From assembly GCA_028829895.1 (NCBI GenBank), contig CM054180.1, forward strand, positions 96,160,135-96,224,134: a stretch of 64,000 nt of DNA. Direction: 5' to 3'. Position numbers and translations under genes: made by a program. The DNA is from Sinotaia quadrata (taxonomy: Eukaryota > Mollusca > Gastropoda > Architaenioglossa > Viviparidae). Positions 26,101 through 37,490 of the stretch are shown here, piece after piece; position 1 is the first letter of the stretch; every line of letters begins with the position of its first letter. The notes beneath the pieces are model-generated. The model had not been told where the DNA came from. It did no database searches and was given only the letters and a program-made list of their open reading frames with translations.

Positions 26101-28185
26101 TGCACATTTTCAAGAATGGATGAGTCAGGGAGATTCAAATATCAAAAAGGAAGTATTTTATATTTTATTTCAGAAAAAACTTGTCATGACTGTCAACCCA
26201 TGACACGTGTAATAATTGTATTATAATAATTTTAATATGACTGCATTTTAGAAATCTAACCTTAACAAACTGCTTTAGGCTGTCAGGCGATTCATCTAGC
26301 AATTTTTTAAATGACTCAGATTCTGCATTCTCTGTATCTGTGCTTTTACTGAGCAGTTCCCCATGTGTGAAAACGATCACAAGGTACCGTGGCAGTTGCT
26401 CACCAAACATCTCCTTCACATGGTCTATTGCCTTTGCTTCTTCGTCTGTGAACTTCATGTCAATGCGAAGAACTACTACAAGAGCATGTGGTCCGGGTGC
26501 AATCATGCCCAGACACCGTGCAATTTCTCTGATGATCGAGTCCTGGTCTAATTTGGTGTCAAACAAGCCAGGTGTGTCTACTACCTGAAAAAATAATGTG
26601 CCAAAAATATTAAATACTGTGTGTTGCATATATTGTAACTCATTATTCAATTAGTTTAGTAAGGATTAATGAGTGGTTGCATGCCTCTGGACTTTGCAGG
26701 TGATCTTTCATTCTGACAAAGTTAAATATAACTCTGGCTTTCCATATTATTACTGACCTCCACATTAACTCCAAATCGACGCTGGGTTTTCCGTTTACAT
26801 GTGGCAGTGAAAGAGCTAAACCCCATGTAGGCTTGAAATCCTTCATATCCTAAAATTGTGTTGCCTGTGGAACTTTTCCCACTCCCCGTCTTTCCCAGCA
26901 GGACAAGGCGACACTCGATGTCTGGAAAAATAACTTTTAAAAAATGGTGATTTATCAGCAGGCTGATGGAAACTGTATGAGGTACAATCATTTTTATTTG
27001 TATTGAAGACATGCACAGTTCTAGACAGAGGTAAATTTTCATCCTTCCAAAGCTAGAGAGGTCTTGTGTCAGGTGGTAATGTCCAAGAGACAAAAAGAAC
27101 TGCATCCAATGAACCAATGTTAAAACTCTAGGTATCAGAGTAACCCAGGCACTACTTAAACAATGTTTATAATCTGCTAGTCATAATTTCAAACATTTTA
27201 ACCTCTGGAGACAGTTTTCTCCATTATGTCTCTGTGCCTATAGGCCTGAAGCAACTTTTTCTCTCTTCTCATCTTTCTGTTTGGTAAAGCATTGTGACTG
27301 TGAATACATGTCGAGTTGGACTGTTGGTAAAAGTGGAAGACGTTACAGCTTAAACAACCTACTTTCACAGATATTAAAATGATGATGTAGAAGATAGCAA
27401 TTTAAAAAAAATTATACTCCCTTCATACAGTGTGCCCCCATCAATAGTAAACACAAACACCAGCATTACCAATGCCACTAAACAAGGACCTCAGACTAAA
27501 CAGACACAGGGATTTCTTAGAGAAGAGTGACTTTTATGATACATCCAATAAATTTCTTCAGTACAGAGACCAGTTTCACCAGTAGCACTAACAGATTTTG
27601 AAACTACAATTCTCATGCAAATTTTGACAAAGAGGCCAATAAATCAGATTTGCATGGCCAGAAGAAAATGAAAAGAGAGTAGACGATTTATTTAGTTTAC
27701 TGACAGAGAAAATGGGAATTTTAAAAATTAATTAATTTTGAAAAGAAAAAAAGCAATAAAAAGGATTTATAACAAGTAGTAATCCTTTCTGTCCATTAGG
27801 AACTTCTCAATCCAACTTTTCTTCATGGCAAAAGTGAATTACATAAACTGAAGTACAACTCCATGTTACAAAAGTGAATTAAATAAACTGAAGTAAAACT
27901 CCATGTTTCAAATGTTTATTTAATAATAACTTCAAAAACTGATTTTTAATTGCCTACAGAAACCCAAGAATAATTCTTTATTTGTTAACTTACATCTTTA
28001 ATTTTACAAAAACAACAAAAAAATTTTAAAAATCACCATTACTGAAATATATTATAACCCTAAAAGAAACCAAATGGTAGTTAACAGGAAAGGATATACA
28101 CAGTCATACACAGTTTTAACTATATACATATTTGGTGAATTTGCTACAGTAACTCAAATTCAAATTTGATGAGTTAATGTCTAAA

Positions 28186-28222
<37 letters not shown>

Positions 28223-30215
28223 TTACTTGTTTCTTCCTCTGCTTGTGAGAAGAAATTTATCTTTTCATCTGCTGTCAGCGGCTGTTGAAAAGTATTCCAA
28301 TCTAAAATTAAAACACAAAGCATAAAAATAGTTAAAATAACACATTTTCACCTTTGCTGAAATAAATAATAAGACACCAAATGGTTTGGTAAACAGGAAT
28401 GGAGATGTAATCATGTACAGTTTTAACAATAAACATATTTGGTACATTTGCCACAGTAATTTAAATTCAACATTGATGAGCTTGGGTCTAGTATACAGCT
28501 AGAGTTTTGAAAAATATCTACATTCAACTTACCTGCTTCTTCTTCAAGTGAGAAAATTTTTTTCTTTTCACTTTGTTTCAGTGGCTGTTGAAAATTTGTG
28601 TCTACAATAGATACAAAATTTATATATAATGCATAGTTAAAATAAGAAAAATTTTAAAATAAAATATTTTATTACTAACAAGAACATCATGATCACAAAC
28701 ACTAGCATCATGAACACCACTACCACCATCACCAGTGCCAGAGAAACAATGTAATAGATGGAATTGCATCTACAATGGAACATTCATTAACATGTTATAA
28801 TTAAAAGTATACAACATTCATTAACATACATGTATTATAATTAAAAGTATACAACATTCATTAACATGTTATAATTATAAGTATACAACATTCATTAACA
28901 TGTTATAATTTAAAGTATACAACATTTTCTGCAATATATGCTATGAACACTTTGCCCTACCAGAGCCTCTGACTAGACTGGCACCTCACTGAAGACCAGT
29001 TAAGGGAGGCTAGTCCCACTAAAACAGTCCAGAACAGAAAACATCTCCAGATGAAATGTTCCTTGAGCATTCTAGTTGTGATGTTAAACATGTTAGAGAA
29101 ACCATCACCACCACTTAATTAGGCCAGAACTATGTAGGTAAAATGACCATTCTGAAGTATGCATATTTCATTTTTAAACTTAATATGAACAGCACATTTA
29201 CTGATAACAGCAAAAGATGAACAATAATCATGGATAGCCAACATCGATTCAAATAAGATTTTTTTTTATATAACAGGCTTTCACATTTTCAATTTTCATC
29301 TGATATTTTTATTAGTAAATGTACTAAAATGATTAAAAGAAAAATACTTTATAAAAATGTTCATACTATTCATCTAAAAAGTATTTGGACCGTTATGTCA
29401 CAATGGTTTCCTTTTGACTGCTTTGATTTGCACTAATAAAGTAATATGCATGCATAACGTATTATTTAATACCAGTGTGTTGATAAATAATGTACTCCTC
29501 TTTGAATGTTAGCATGGTGAGAAATGTATTGAAATCACTGTCATGACAAAAGAAATGTATTGAAATCATTGTCATGACAAAAGAAAAAAATCATAATCCA
29601 GAAGGTTCAACTAAACGAAACTTAATGACAAATGAAGCAAATGATTTTTCCATGCCATCAGTTTCCAATTTCTTTTTATGATCAGAACGTTGTCTGAGCT
29701 CTCAGTATATTAGTTTGTAATATTAGTATCTCAGACTAAAATCTATTTATAAACATTATATGTCTCTGGATCTTTTCCTGCTATTCTTTTGATTATGAAC
29801 AGGTGAGGGTGGGGTGAGAGTGAGTTGAGATATGAAGCATATAAACATCTTTAAAATTTACCAGGTTGTATTGGTAAAGCTGGATCAGACCTTGCAGATG
29901 GTGGAGGAGTTAAATATGGTTTGATGGCATTGCACTTAGAACACCTGTAGTCATTCTGAGGATTCCACATATTACAGTTTGCCTTCTGGCACTGCCAAGG
30001 TGAGTCACCTGTATACAAAATGAAAAATTCCAAAATACCAGTCTGCAAGCGGCTAGGGACAGGAAGGAATACTGCTTTGAATTCAGTCAAAAAGAACAAG
30101 AATGTCAAGGTTTCATCAGTCATTATAATGATAACTAGACAAATGTAAGACTGGAAATTTTCCATGAGCATGTATGTGATAAGAAGAAACATAAGGCATG
30201 AAACAAGAAATAAGT

Positions 30216-30291
<76 letters not shown>

Positions 30292-32777
30292 AGAGAAATA
30301 TATCTAGCTGAATCAAATACATATAACAAAAAGCAACTGCTAATGATGGCATTATGTTTTATCAGTCAATGACAAATGCATAATTCCTTAAAATATTTAG
30401 GAAACCATACTGATACAAGAAATTAATAATAATATGAACTATGACTAAATTCAGCTAACATAATTAATATATGTTAGCTGAATTTAGTCATAGTTCACAT
30501 TAATTTCTTGTATGGTTTCACAACAAAAAAAGATACATACTGTTGGAACATGACCATCTAGTTAGAGTTAACAATGACAATTTCGCAGACAATTTTTGTC
30601 ATAAAATTAATAAAAAGTATATGACCATCACTGAAGACAGATGCGCAATACTAATAATAGTTTGTTTTACAATACATGCTTGCATAACTATGCATAATAT
30701 GTTTTAAATGTACAGAAAATGAGAGCAAACCTTTTTTCAATATACAATAAAACAATGAATCTAAACATTAATGTGCAGCTTTACAAGCATTGATGAAGAG
30801 GGGCCACTATACATAAGCAGATTTTGCAAAAAATATAATTTTATGCCCATTATAGTGGAATGTTTATCTACAGCTGAGTAAAAGAAATACTATGCTATTA
30901 CTTTTAGTGAATAAATTTATTGTTTTATGATATAAGCAATAAAAATTTCTTAATCATACTTTAAACAATAAATATATTTGATAAAAAGCAACAACTGTCT
31001 GCTCAATCTTCTTAAACAGGAATAAGCCATTAAATCCAAAATGATTCATTAAAAGCAAACAAACACAAATGGAAACAAAATAGTGATTACATAAACATTT
31101 ACAGTAAATGTTTATGGCTCCTTGTTAGTAAATAAATTTTAAGAAAAATAATTGCAATGTCATATTAAATATTAGTAATTGATTTCTTTTTTAAATCTAA
31201 AATTAAAGTTTAAACTCACGCAATGTGATACTGTATTCTTAATTTCTTGCATGGTAAGCAATGGTATATATTTCTCGAAGTTAACAAGTCTATGATGTAA
31301 CATTTTGTAATAATTTAAATTAATAAAAACTGTTTTTAACAGTACTTTCATCATGTTCACATTATAAATAATAACAGTGTACAATTTCAATTGTATGAAA
31401 TAGAATGTTTCCTGTATTGTTGAATACCACACACATTATAAATAATAACAGCATACAATTTCAGTTGTATGAAAAAGAATGTTTTTTCTATATTGTTGAA
31501 TACCATACATATTAATTATTATAAATAATAACAGTGTACAATTTCGGTTGTATGAAATAGAATGTTTTTCTTGTTGAATACCATACATATTAATTATAAA
31601 TAATAACAGTGTACAATTTCAGTTTTATGAAATAGAATGTTTTTTCTGTATTGTTGCATACCATACATACTTTTAACAAAACACGTGTCATTAATGCATC
31701 ACATATGACATACTTGCTCACTCTTTAGTTAAACTGAAAACATGAAAAAATAATTTAAAATATAAAATAATGAGTTTCAAGATTACCTTCTTCTAGGACA
31801 TCAGTGACATGTAAATCAGGAAAGGATTTACTGAGTTCATGGTCATGGTTTCTTGCTTTGGTTCTATGACAACCAGCTTCACCTGCTGGTGATGGTTTGA
31901 AAGTACAATCTCGCCGAGGTAAACCACATGTCTCACAATGATCCTTTAACTCATGGCTGAACATGGTGCAGCTAGTGCACTGCCATTTCGAGGCATCAAG
32001 AGAAGAGCCTTCATCACTCTCTTTTTCAAGAAAACATACCATACACTGGCTGACATCTGTACTGTTGAGAGCCGTGCAGCGTGCACATGCCCATTCATTG
32101 TTTTCTGACACCATAAAACAAAGGATAAGAAAATGTATAGAAACATTAACTAAGACAAGTTTCTTCCTTTAATACACAAGGCAGGACAGTTAAGTATTAA
32201 AGCAGGAAAACAGAGATGCAGTCAGAGATAAAAACATTGTCTGTCAGCTCATACATCTTACATGACATTGTAACAGTTTCACAAAGTAAATTTATCAAAT
32301 TGAGAGATTAGCTATCAATTGTAAGCTAATAAAAATCTCCCATTAACATCAACTAATACTGTAATAGTACTACAATTCTGTCATAAATCTGGAATATCAG
32401 CTATAATTATGACCCTTCTCATAATTTTGGTTATCTGTCAAATGTGAATCTCCATCATGAAATCCCTTAGGATTCTGGGATATCTGAGGTTTTATAGATA
32501 CAGGCACTTAACTTCCATGAAGAGATGCTTTTTATGGAGCAAGTTGTTTTATTATTGTAAGAATCACTGAATCACTAAAATGCAATAACAAAATATCACA
32601 TAGAATATTGGAGTTGAAATGGTGCTCACTAATAATATAATATTAAAGATGAGGGGAAAAAATAAATACATGAAAGAGAAAGGAACAGCTATATTGTGCA
32701 AAATATTATAATTAACATATATTATAAGTATTTTACTTCCTTCCTTGCTACTGAAAGAGCTTACCTGTGTTCTCCAT
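22960..32777 (-). CDS. RanBP2 zinc finger-GIMAP fusion GTPase with CaaX-like C-terminus (nine coding exons)
   Basis: Join (transcription order) 32777-32765, 32104-31787, 30008-29862, 28601-28533, 28301-28227, 26921-26758, 26584-26261, 24337-24117, 23155-22960: 1527 nt, 508 residues, all GT/AG, all phases consistent. Three RanBP2-type zinc fingers lie at W9-C28, W45-C64 and W115-C136. Fingers 1 and 3 fit W-x-C-x2-4-C-x3-N-x6-C-x2-C; finger 2 has Ser for Asn and ends CGLPR, like the Npl4-type ubiquitin-binding finger. Two related small exons encode FQQPL-containing acidic/lysine segments (160-207). The GTPase has G1 GKTGSGKS at 217-224, DTPG at 265-268, THGE at 335-338 and NRYVIFSN near 373-380. 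The tail is amphipathic/hydrophobic and ends RCVVL. RanBP2 fingers are known to bind ubiquitin or RNA; which applies here is not decidable from sequence. Exons between 29.8 and 31.8 kb may have been missed. Confidence 0.87.
23884..24085. repeat. ~41-bp minisatellite, about five copies
   Basis: Unit ACTTACAAGGACTTTTCATT plus TAATCACTGAAACATATCAA, in the last intron of the ZnF-GIMAP gene, ending about 30 bp from the exon 8 donor. Confidence 0.92.
24117..24337 (-). CDS. ZnF-GIMAP gene, exon 8 (end of GTPase domain)
   Basis: Minus-strand acceptor CTTTTAG before 24337, donor GTCAGT after 24117; 221 nt, phase 0 to 2. Encodes NRYVIFSN and a charged helical segment ending in a basic RRRKR stretch. 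Confidence 0.9.
24338..26260. other. intron of the ZnF-GIMAP gene, no feature seen
   Basis: AT-rich unique sequence without recognisable genes or strong repeats. Confidence 0.6.
26261..26584 (-). CDS. ZnF-GIMAP gene, G3/G4 exon
   Basis: Minus-strand acceptor TTTTTCAG before 26584, donor GTTAGA after 26261; 324 nt, phase 0 to 0. Encodes VVDTPGLFDTK, GPHALVVVLR and FTHGE; equal in length to 10179-10502 of gene 1. Confidence 0.95.
26758..26921 (-). CDS. ZnF-GIMAP gene, P-loop exon
   Basis: Minus-strand acceptor TTTCCAG before 26921, donor GTCAGT after 26758; 164 nt, phase 1 to 0. Encodes ECRLVLLGKTGSGKSS and switch I, ending FGVNVE. Same boundaries as 7443-7618 of the first GIMAP gene, with four fewer codons. 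Confidence 0.93.
28187..28219. repeat. (TA)n microsatellite
   Basis: Pure TA tract next to the exon 5 donor. Confidence 0.95.
28227..28301 (-). CDS. ZnF-GIMAP gene, small exon 5 (FQQPL copy 2)
   Basis: Minus-strand acceptor TTTTAG before 28301, donor GTAAGT after 28227; 75 nt, phase 1 to 1. Encodes TFQQPLTADEK and an acidic end. Tandem duplicate of exon 4. The donor lies next to a (TA)n tract. Confidence 0.75.
28533..28601 (-). CDS. ZnF-GIMAP gene, small exon 4 (FQQPL copy 1)
   Basis: Minus-strand acceptor TTGTAG before 28601, donor GTAAGT after 28533; 69 nt, phase 1 to 1. Encodes NFQQPL followed by Lys-rich and Glu-rich residues. It is a paralogue of the next exon and flanking intron sequence is duplicated too. 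Confidence 0.75.
28775..28928. repeat. ~40-bp minisatellite, 4 copies
   Basis: ACATTCATTAACATGTTATA followed by AAGTATACAAC. Confidence 0.9.
29862..30008 (-). CDS. ZnF-GIMAP gene, exon with zinc finger 3
   Basis: Minus-strand acceptor GTATACAG before 30008, donor GTAAAT after 29862; 147 nt, phase 1 to 1. Encodes WQCQKANCNMWN...CSKC, a RanBP2 finger with four residues between the first two cysteines, then a Pro-rich linker. Confidence 0.85.
30214..30292. repeat. (CA)n microsatellite
   Basis: Pure CA tract about 200 bp upstream of the zinc finger 3 exon in transcription order. Confidence 0.97.
30402..30518. repeat. near-perfect inverted repeat (117 bp hairpin)
   Basis: Arms starting AAACCATAC and ending GTATGGTTT pair across a centre near 30467, with one small insertion in the left arm (TGATAC/AATAAT). 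The inner 30 bp of each arm are complementary without mismatch. It sits in the intron between zinc finger exons. No flanking duplication was confirmed; a small MITE or recent inverted duplication are both possible. Confidence 0.7.
31370..31672. repeat. ~75-bp minisatellite, 4 copies
   Basis: Unit contains AATAATAACAGTGTACAATT and ATGAAATAGAATGTTT, in the intron between zinc finger exons. Confidence 0.9.
31787..32104 (-). CDS. ZnF-GIMAP gene, exon with zinc fingers 1 and 2
   Basis: Minus-strand acceptor GTGTCAG before 32104, donor GTAATC after 31787; 318 nt, phase 1 to 1. Encodes fingers EWACARC...CMVC and KWQCTSC...CETCGLPR, then an acidic, Ser-rich linker. An in-frame ATG at 32114 within the acceptor region would be an alternative start if the upstream exon is wrong. 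Confidence 0.85.
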
Positions 32778-32828
32778 ATAATTATCAGTGTGTGTTTATC
32801 AGAAAATATCCAATGCAGTCATGAATTT
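32765..32828 (-). CDS. ZnF-GIMAP gene, first coding exon
   Basis: Reading the minus strand, an acceptor ATTTTGCAG precedes 32828 and a donor GTAAGC follows 32765. The ATG at 32777-32775 gives Met-Glu-Asn-Thr plus one base, completed as Glu by the next exon. The bases above 32777 would be 5' UTR. Small exon, so moderate certainty. Confidence 0.6.
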
Positions 32829-34164
32829 CTGCAAAATAATACATAAGAATAATAATAATACATATTCTAAGTGTAGCAATAATATGGTCTACATAAAACT
32901 ATCTTAGTAAGGAGAAAAAATTCAAAGTTAGAATACAATAAAACAAGGGTGATCTAGGACTATTAAACTAATTTCTCGTCTTTTTTTCCCTGTGGACAAT
33001 ATAACTTCATCAACAACTGAACGTAGCAAAGTGCTTAAAAATTAAAACTTTCTTTAATAGAAACACATACATAACCCCCACCCTCCTCCTTTAATCTTCA
33101 GATTTTACTTATTTGCACTTTAAAATAAATTACTCTAAAATGCTTTGCTTTACTTTTAGATTACTGATGGTGTAGAGAAAGCAAATTATGTGTATTCTAA
33201 GTGAATACTACTTATGTGGTTGTGATATTGACTTCAAGAGAAATAATGGAGAGAAGGGAGGGGTGTTGATGCTAAGATGTTTATAACAATGCAACATTTG
33301 ATTTGCATCTTTTTCTTTGACACTTTATAATATTTATATTAATTATTAAAAAACTGCACATAATGAATAATTAAAAGTGCTAGAGATGTATTAATATGTT
33401 TTATTTAGAATAGCAGATATATAATTCTAAATTAACATGACAGTTTTCTCTTTTTTTTTTTAATGTGACTCATGAGTTAACATAGGATTATGAAATTTTA
33501 TTATTTTTAATGCAGTTATAATTTGCATTTATTTTAGATTTTATTCTGACATTCTATAGTTTCAATCTCATCTGTGCATAAAACTGTCAGTGTCTGGTTT
33601 TGTATTAAAATATGTGCTTCAAAAACACGATTCATCATGCCCCTGTGCTCTAGAACAGTAACTAAACAACAACAAAAAAGAGTAAAACTAAAAGCACCAC
33701 ACCAGAATGTACTTAAGCGGGTTGGGGTTGGGAGTTGGGAGGGGATGAGGCATTTTATTGTTTCTTTCTTCAAGGCCAGAAAATAGGTAAGCCTAATGCC
33801 CATACCCGACTTGTCACCTCTTTTCTTTGGGCGGTGGGGGTAAAGAATAATTATGAGTTTCTATAAATGTTCATACGATCGTGAAAAGTATAGTGAATAA
33901 AAGCATTTCAATTAATATTACCTCTGATATTGAGTGATAATAACAGGGGAACAAATGGTATTTGAGTAGGTTTAACACCTCAACCTACTGAACTATATAG
34001 TACTTCTTCAAAACGATTAGCCAGAGTTATCTATCTTATAAGATAACTGTCACCAACTCGGTAGTCAGTGCGTATGATTATCTCCCTTTACTCAATACTC
34101 TCTTTAAAGCTCATTATATTTATAATAGATGGACTACCATGAGAACAACTTCACTGTCGCCGAA

Positions 34165-34245
34165 ACGTCCGCCATATTGAAAATACGACGTATTGTAGCG
34201 TCTCTTGCAACTACACGTTTGGTGTCGACCGTTCGGGCCAATCAC
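34165..34245 (-). promoter_or_regulatory. candidate promoter of the ZnF-GIMAP gene (CCAAT box and YY1-like site)
   Basis: On the minus strand an ATTGG (inverted CCAAT) near 34241 is followed about 60 nt downstream by CAATATGGCGGA (34177-34166), which matches the YY1 core (GCCATNTTG on the + strand). This pairing is typical of TATA-less promoters. It sits about 1.3 kb upstream of the first coding exon. No non-coding exon donor could be fixed. Confidence 0.35.
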
Positions 34246-35712
34246 CTCAGATAATTAATAAATGTCGATGAAATTATATAGGGCCTATATATACAGGTTA
34301 AGCGATAGTCTTACGCTGTAGAATATTTTAATTTACTTAGGAATTTTATATTTAACTTTTAAGACAGATTTAAAAATTGTTTAAATTATTTGTAAGCCTA
34401 CATTGTATTTGCCATACTTGTCGGAATTAAAAAAAAAAAATTAATTAATCGAGCCTATATCTCTACATGGCAGTTCTTATTGAAGTGTGCAATGAAAGCT
34501 ATAGAGTTAGTTCTACAAAAGAGTTTTTAATTTGTAATATTTATGAAACAATCATTACTGATAGAGCTAACTAGTGTTGCCAAAATTTTCATCATTGTGT
34601 ATGTGTGTGTGCGTGCACATGCATACTTCTTCACTGTACCTGGTACATATAATCAATACATAATATAATAATAATAATACAATCTCGAACAATAAAATTA
34701 ATATTATTATGTAGTATTGTAAAACAAAGGGCAGTTTACAAGCCACTAACACAGGCAAATCACAAGAGTTTATAGGCAATAAAACAGTAGTAGTTTGATA
34801 TTTTTAAAACTAAACAAAAAACAAATAAATTATGTTATAAAACACAAACATCACTAAACTTTAGCTTGATTATTTGGTCTCTGCATGCTTAGTTCATTGT
34901 ACTGTGTATAGTTTCGATTTCACTCGAATATGAAAATCGTATACAGCGAACTTCACCAGTATTTACTCACAAACATTATCCACAGGCAAAGGAGTTACTC
35001 CCACAGCATATTTTTCGTTTAAGTTATTGCTGCAAGGCTTTTGTAGTTAAAGTTAAACTGTATATATGACTGCTTTCAAAAATGCTTTTTCGGGGAAATA
35101 CGTGTAGTAAAAATTGTAGGCAGGAGTTATTGATTTCAGTCCGTAGTAATTTCCCTTTCTTGTGGAGAAGGGGATTTCCCATTATCCATATAACGTTGAA
35201 AAGAAAACAATTTAAAAACAAACAGAAGATCATCTTAAATTTGCTTTCCTGAACCAGCCTGAAATAATGATTGCAAATGCTAGTTAGTAATCATAAAAAG
35301 TTTCATTCCATTTATTTCTCTCTTCTTTATATTTGATCTTTTGTTCAAACTTATCCCCATACTGTTCTTCTAACTCTTTTCCCCTAAATTTCTTACTTTT
35401 CTCCCATCGCCATTTCAAATCCACCCACCTCACTTTCCTTCTTTTATTTTCCTTTTCTTTATTGTTTATTCGTTCGACTCATTAGCTCTATTCTCTGCTA
35501 CTCTACTCATATAGGGGTCTACTCTTTATTAATCTTCCCTTGTTTCTCGGCTTTTACTTTATTTCATATTGCCAAATCCGCACCCTTAACTAATTCTATG
35601 TGCAATCTTTTTCTCACTCAAATCCCTCTTTTTTTTTTCTACTTTTTGGGGATGGGGTACTTTTTCCTATCTGCTATTTCTATCTGTACTATCACTGTCC
35701 CGCTTCCTCAAT

Positions 35713-35723
35713 GTCTCTCTCTC

Positions 35724-35767
<44 letters not shown>

Positions 35768-35777
35768 CCCCCCCCCA
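35713..35777. repeat. (CT)n microsatellite followed by poly-C
   Basis: CT tract with one G, then about 14 C. Confidence 0.95.
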
Positions 35778-36484
35778 ATCCAAGCAACTGTGTTTTCATA
35801 ATTTCTCTAAGAACGTTGCACTACTCTTTTTACTTCACTGTCCCAGTTTCTATATTGCTGGGTGTGTGTGTGGGGCGGGGAGGGTGGAAGACAAGAGAGT
35901 AGTAAAATGGGTGCAACATAAAATGATGACTGCAAAGCAAACTGAATAAATAAGAACAAATAAAATAAACATCATCTAGAAAAATATGAACAAGCATCAG
36001 ACGTCACCTGAGAAGTGGGCATTACTGGCACAATGTGTTCAAATATATGTATTTTTTAAAATATGTATTTATTTTCTTTATTTTATTTTGTTTTAAAAAG
36101 TCTATAGTTTAATATTTTGTTTATTTTATTATTTTGAATCTTGTATTATTAACTGTGCACTAAACCTTGACCTTCAAGCATGTGGGAGTTTATTTGAATG
36201 CCGTTAAAGTGTCCTTGACCTTCGAGCGCATAGAAGTTTACATTCTGTCAACACACAAATAACCTTTCCAAAAACAAGCTCACAATTACATCAGCCTATT
36301 TTTTATGTCCTGTTGCCCAACGTGATAAATCCCATAGCATTGATTCTAAATCCAAGAATCCATTTTGGATTTGTAATCTAGTGATGAATGAACGATTCTC
36401 TGTAAATTAATTCAGGAATCATCATTTTATTGTTTCCTTTACCCTTTGTTTTTACAGAAAATAAAGATATAATATTTATTTGGC

Positions 36485-36625
36485 TATTGTGTGTGAGAGT
36501 ATAATGATTTTAAAGATTTTTGATATGTGTTTGGGTATTGTGTGAGAGTATAATGATTTTAAAGCCTTTTGATATTTGCTTGTGTGTGAGAGTATAGTAG
36601 TATTAAAACCTTTTGTGTGTGTGAT
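36485..36625. repeat. degenerate GTGTGAGAGTATAATGATTT repeat
   Basis: Three copies with spacing of about 50 bp. Confidence 0.8.
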
Positions 36626-36788
36626 ATGACTATTGTGGGTTGTGATATGTTAACACTATGAGGGAACACTATGTATATTTTAATCTATGATTCTTTGTCA
36701 GTTAGTGAATTTTGTCAGTCAGAGGTTTTGGTTCTGATAGATGCTCACAGTCAATTGATTGTTGCAAAATATTTAATGCTGCATCAGT

Positions 36789-37104
36789 ATGGTTGCAGGA
36801 CTTTTTGTTCTTCTCCTTTGGTCAGCATTGTTTTCCTCTATTGGTTTCTTGACTCTGGTTTCGTCTTTTTTTTATGCAGCATCCCAGATCCACTCTCCAG
36901 ATCTAAAATGTTTCCTTGGGACAGGAGAGAAGAATCTTCATGATGTAATATTGTTTGCATGTGTGGCATGAAGGCAAACATCAATGGAGTGCAACAGATA
37001 AGTGCTACCCTGAGCATTAGTGTGGATTGTGGTGATGCTGGTTATGCTAACAGTTTAACAACGCCACTGGAACTGTCATGGATCATTTCACCATAAGATG
37101 TTTT
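36789..37104 (+). pseudogene. possible remnant of a small secreted Cys-containing protein
   Basis: The frame from 36789 begins with Met and a strongly hydrophobic stretch of about 30 residues (signal-peptide-like), then LKCFLGTGE and ends CVA-stop at 36971. A shifted frame starting at ATG 36959 continues open with Cys codons (CGMK, VDCGDAGY) to a TAA at 37102-37104. One indel would join them, so this could be a decayed gene. No family identified, and it may be chance. Confidence 0.2.
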
Positions 37105-37476
37105 CTTATCTGTTGTGCTCTAGTGTGACCCATATATTAATGTGGAGGAGTCTGTTTTCTATTTATATTATTTTTTCAAGAGAAATTTTGCTACATTGGA
37201 ATAAACACTGGAGATAAATGATAAACTTTCTGAGAAACATGCAGATAGAAAAATGGAATTTTAGGGCAGGCTAGATCCATCTGAGAAAGCTAGAATAATC
37301 ACTTGAATTGAAATGTATTTTGATTTACTTGTTATTTATTTTCTTTGATAAATTCTTTTATCAATTTTCCCCTCATTTTTTTGTCATTTCTTATTATCTT
37401 CACTTTATGTAAATTTCGTCTGGTAATGTATGTATTTTCTCTGTTCAGTTCTATATTTAGTGAGAGATGCTCACAT

Positions 37477-37490
37477 GGGGGGGGGGGGGG
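37477..37490. repeat. poly-G tract
   Basis: 14 consecutive G. Confidence 0.95.

Larger units (their letters stand above)
28066..28605. repeat. tandem segmental duplication carrying exons 4 and 5
   Basis: The block near 28070-28301 (CCAAATGGTAG, CACAGTTTTAAC, CATATTTGGT, then exon 5) matches 28377-28601 (CCAAATGGTTT, TACAGTTTTAAC, CATATTTGGT, then exon 4). About 230 and 225 bp plus spacer. The exon and its flanking intron were duplicated together. Confidence 0.8.

Noticed and set aside
29851..30291. 146-codon minus-strand ORF
   Set aside because: Only its last third, the zinc finger exon 30008-29862, is real; the rest is a translated (CA)n tract and intron.
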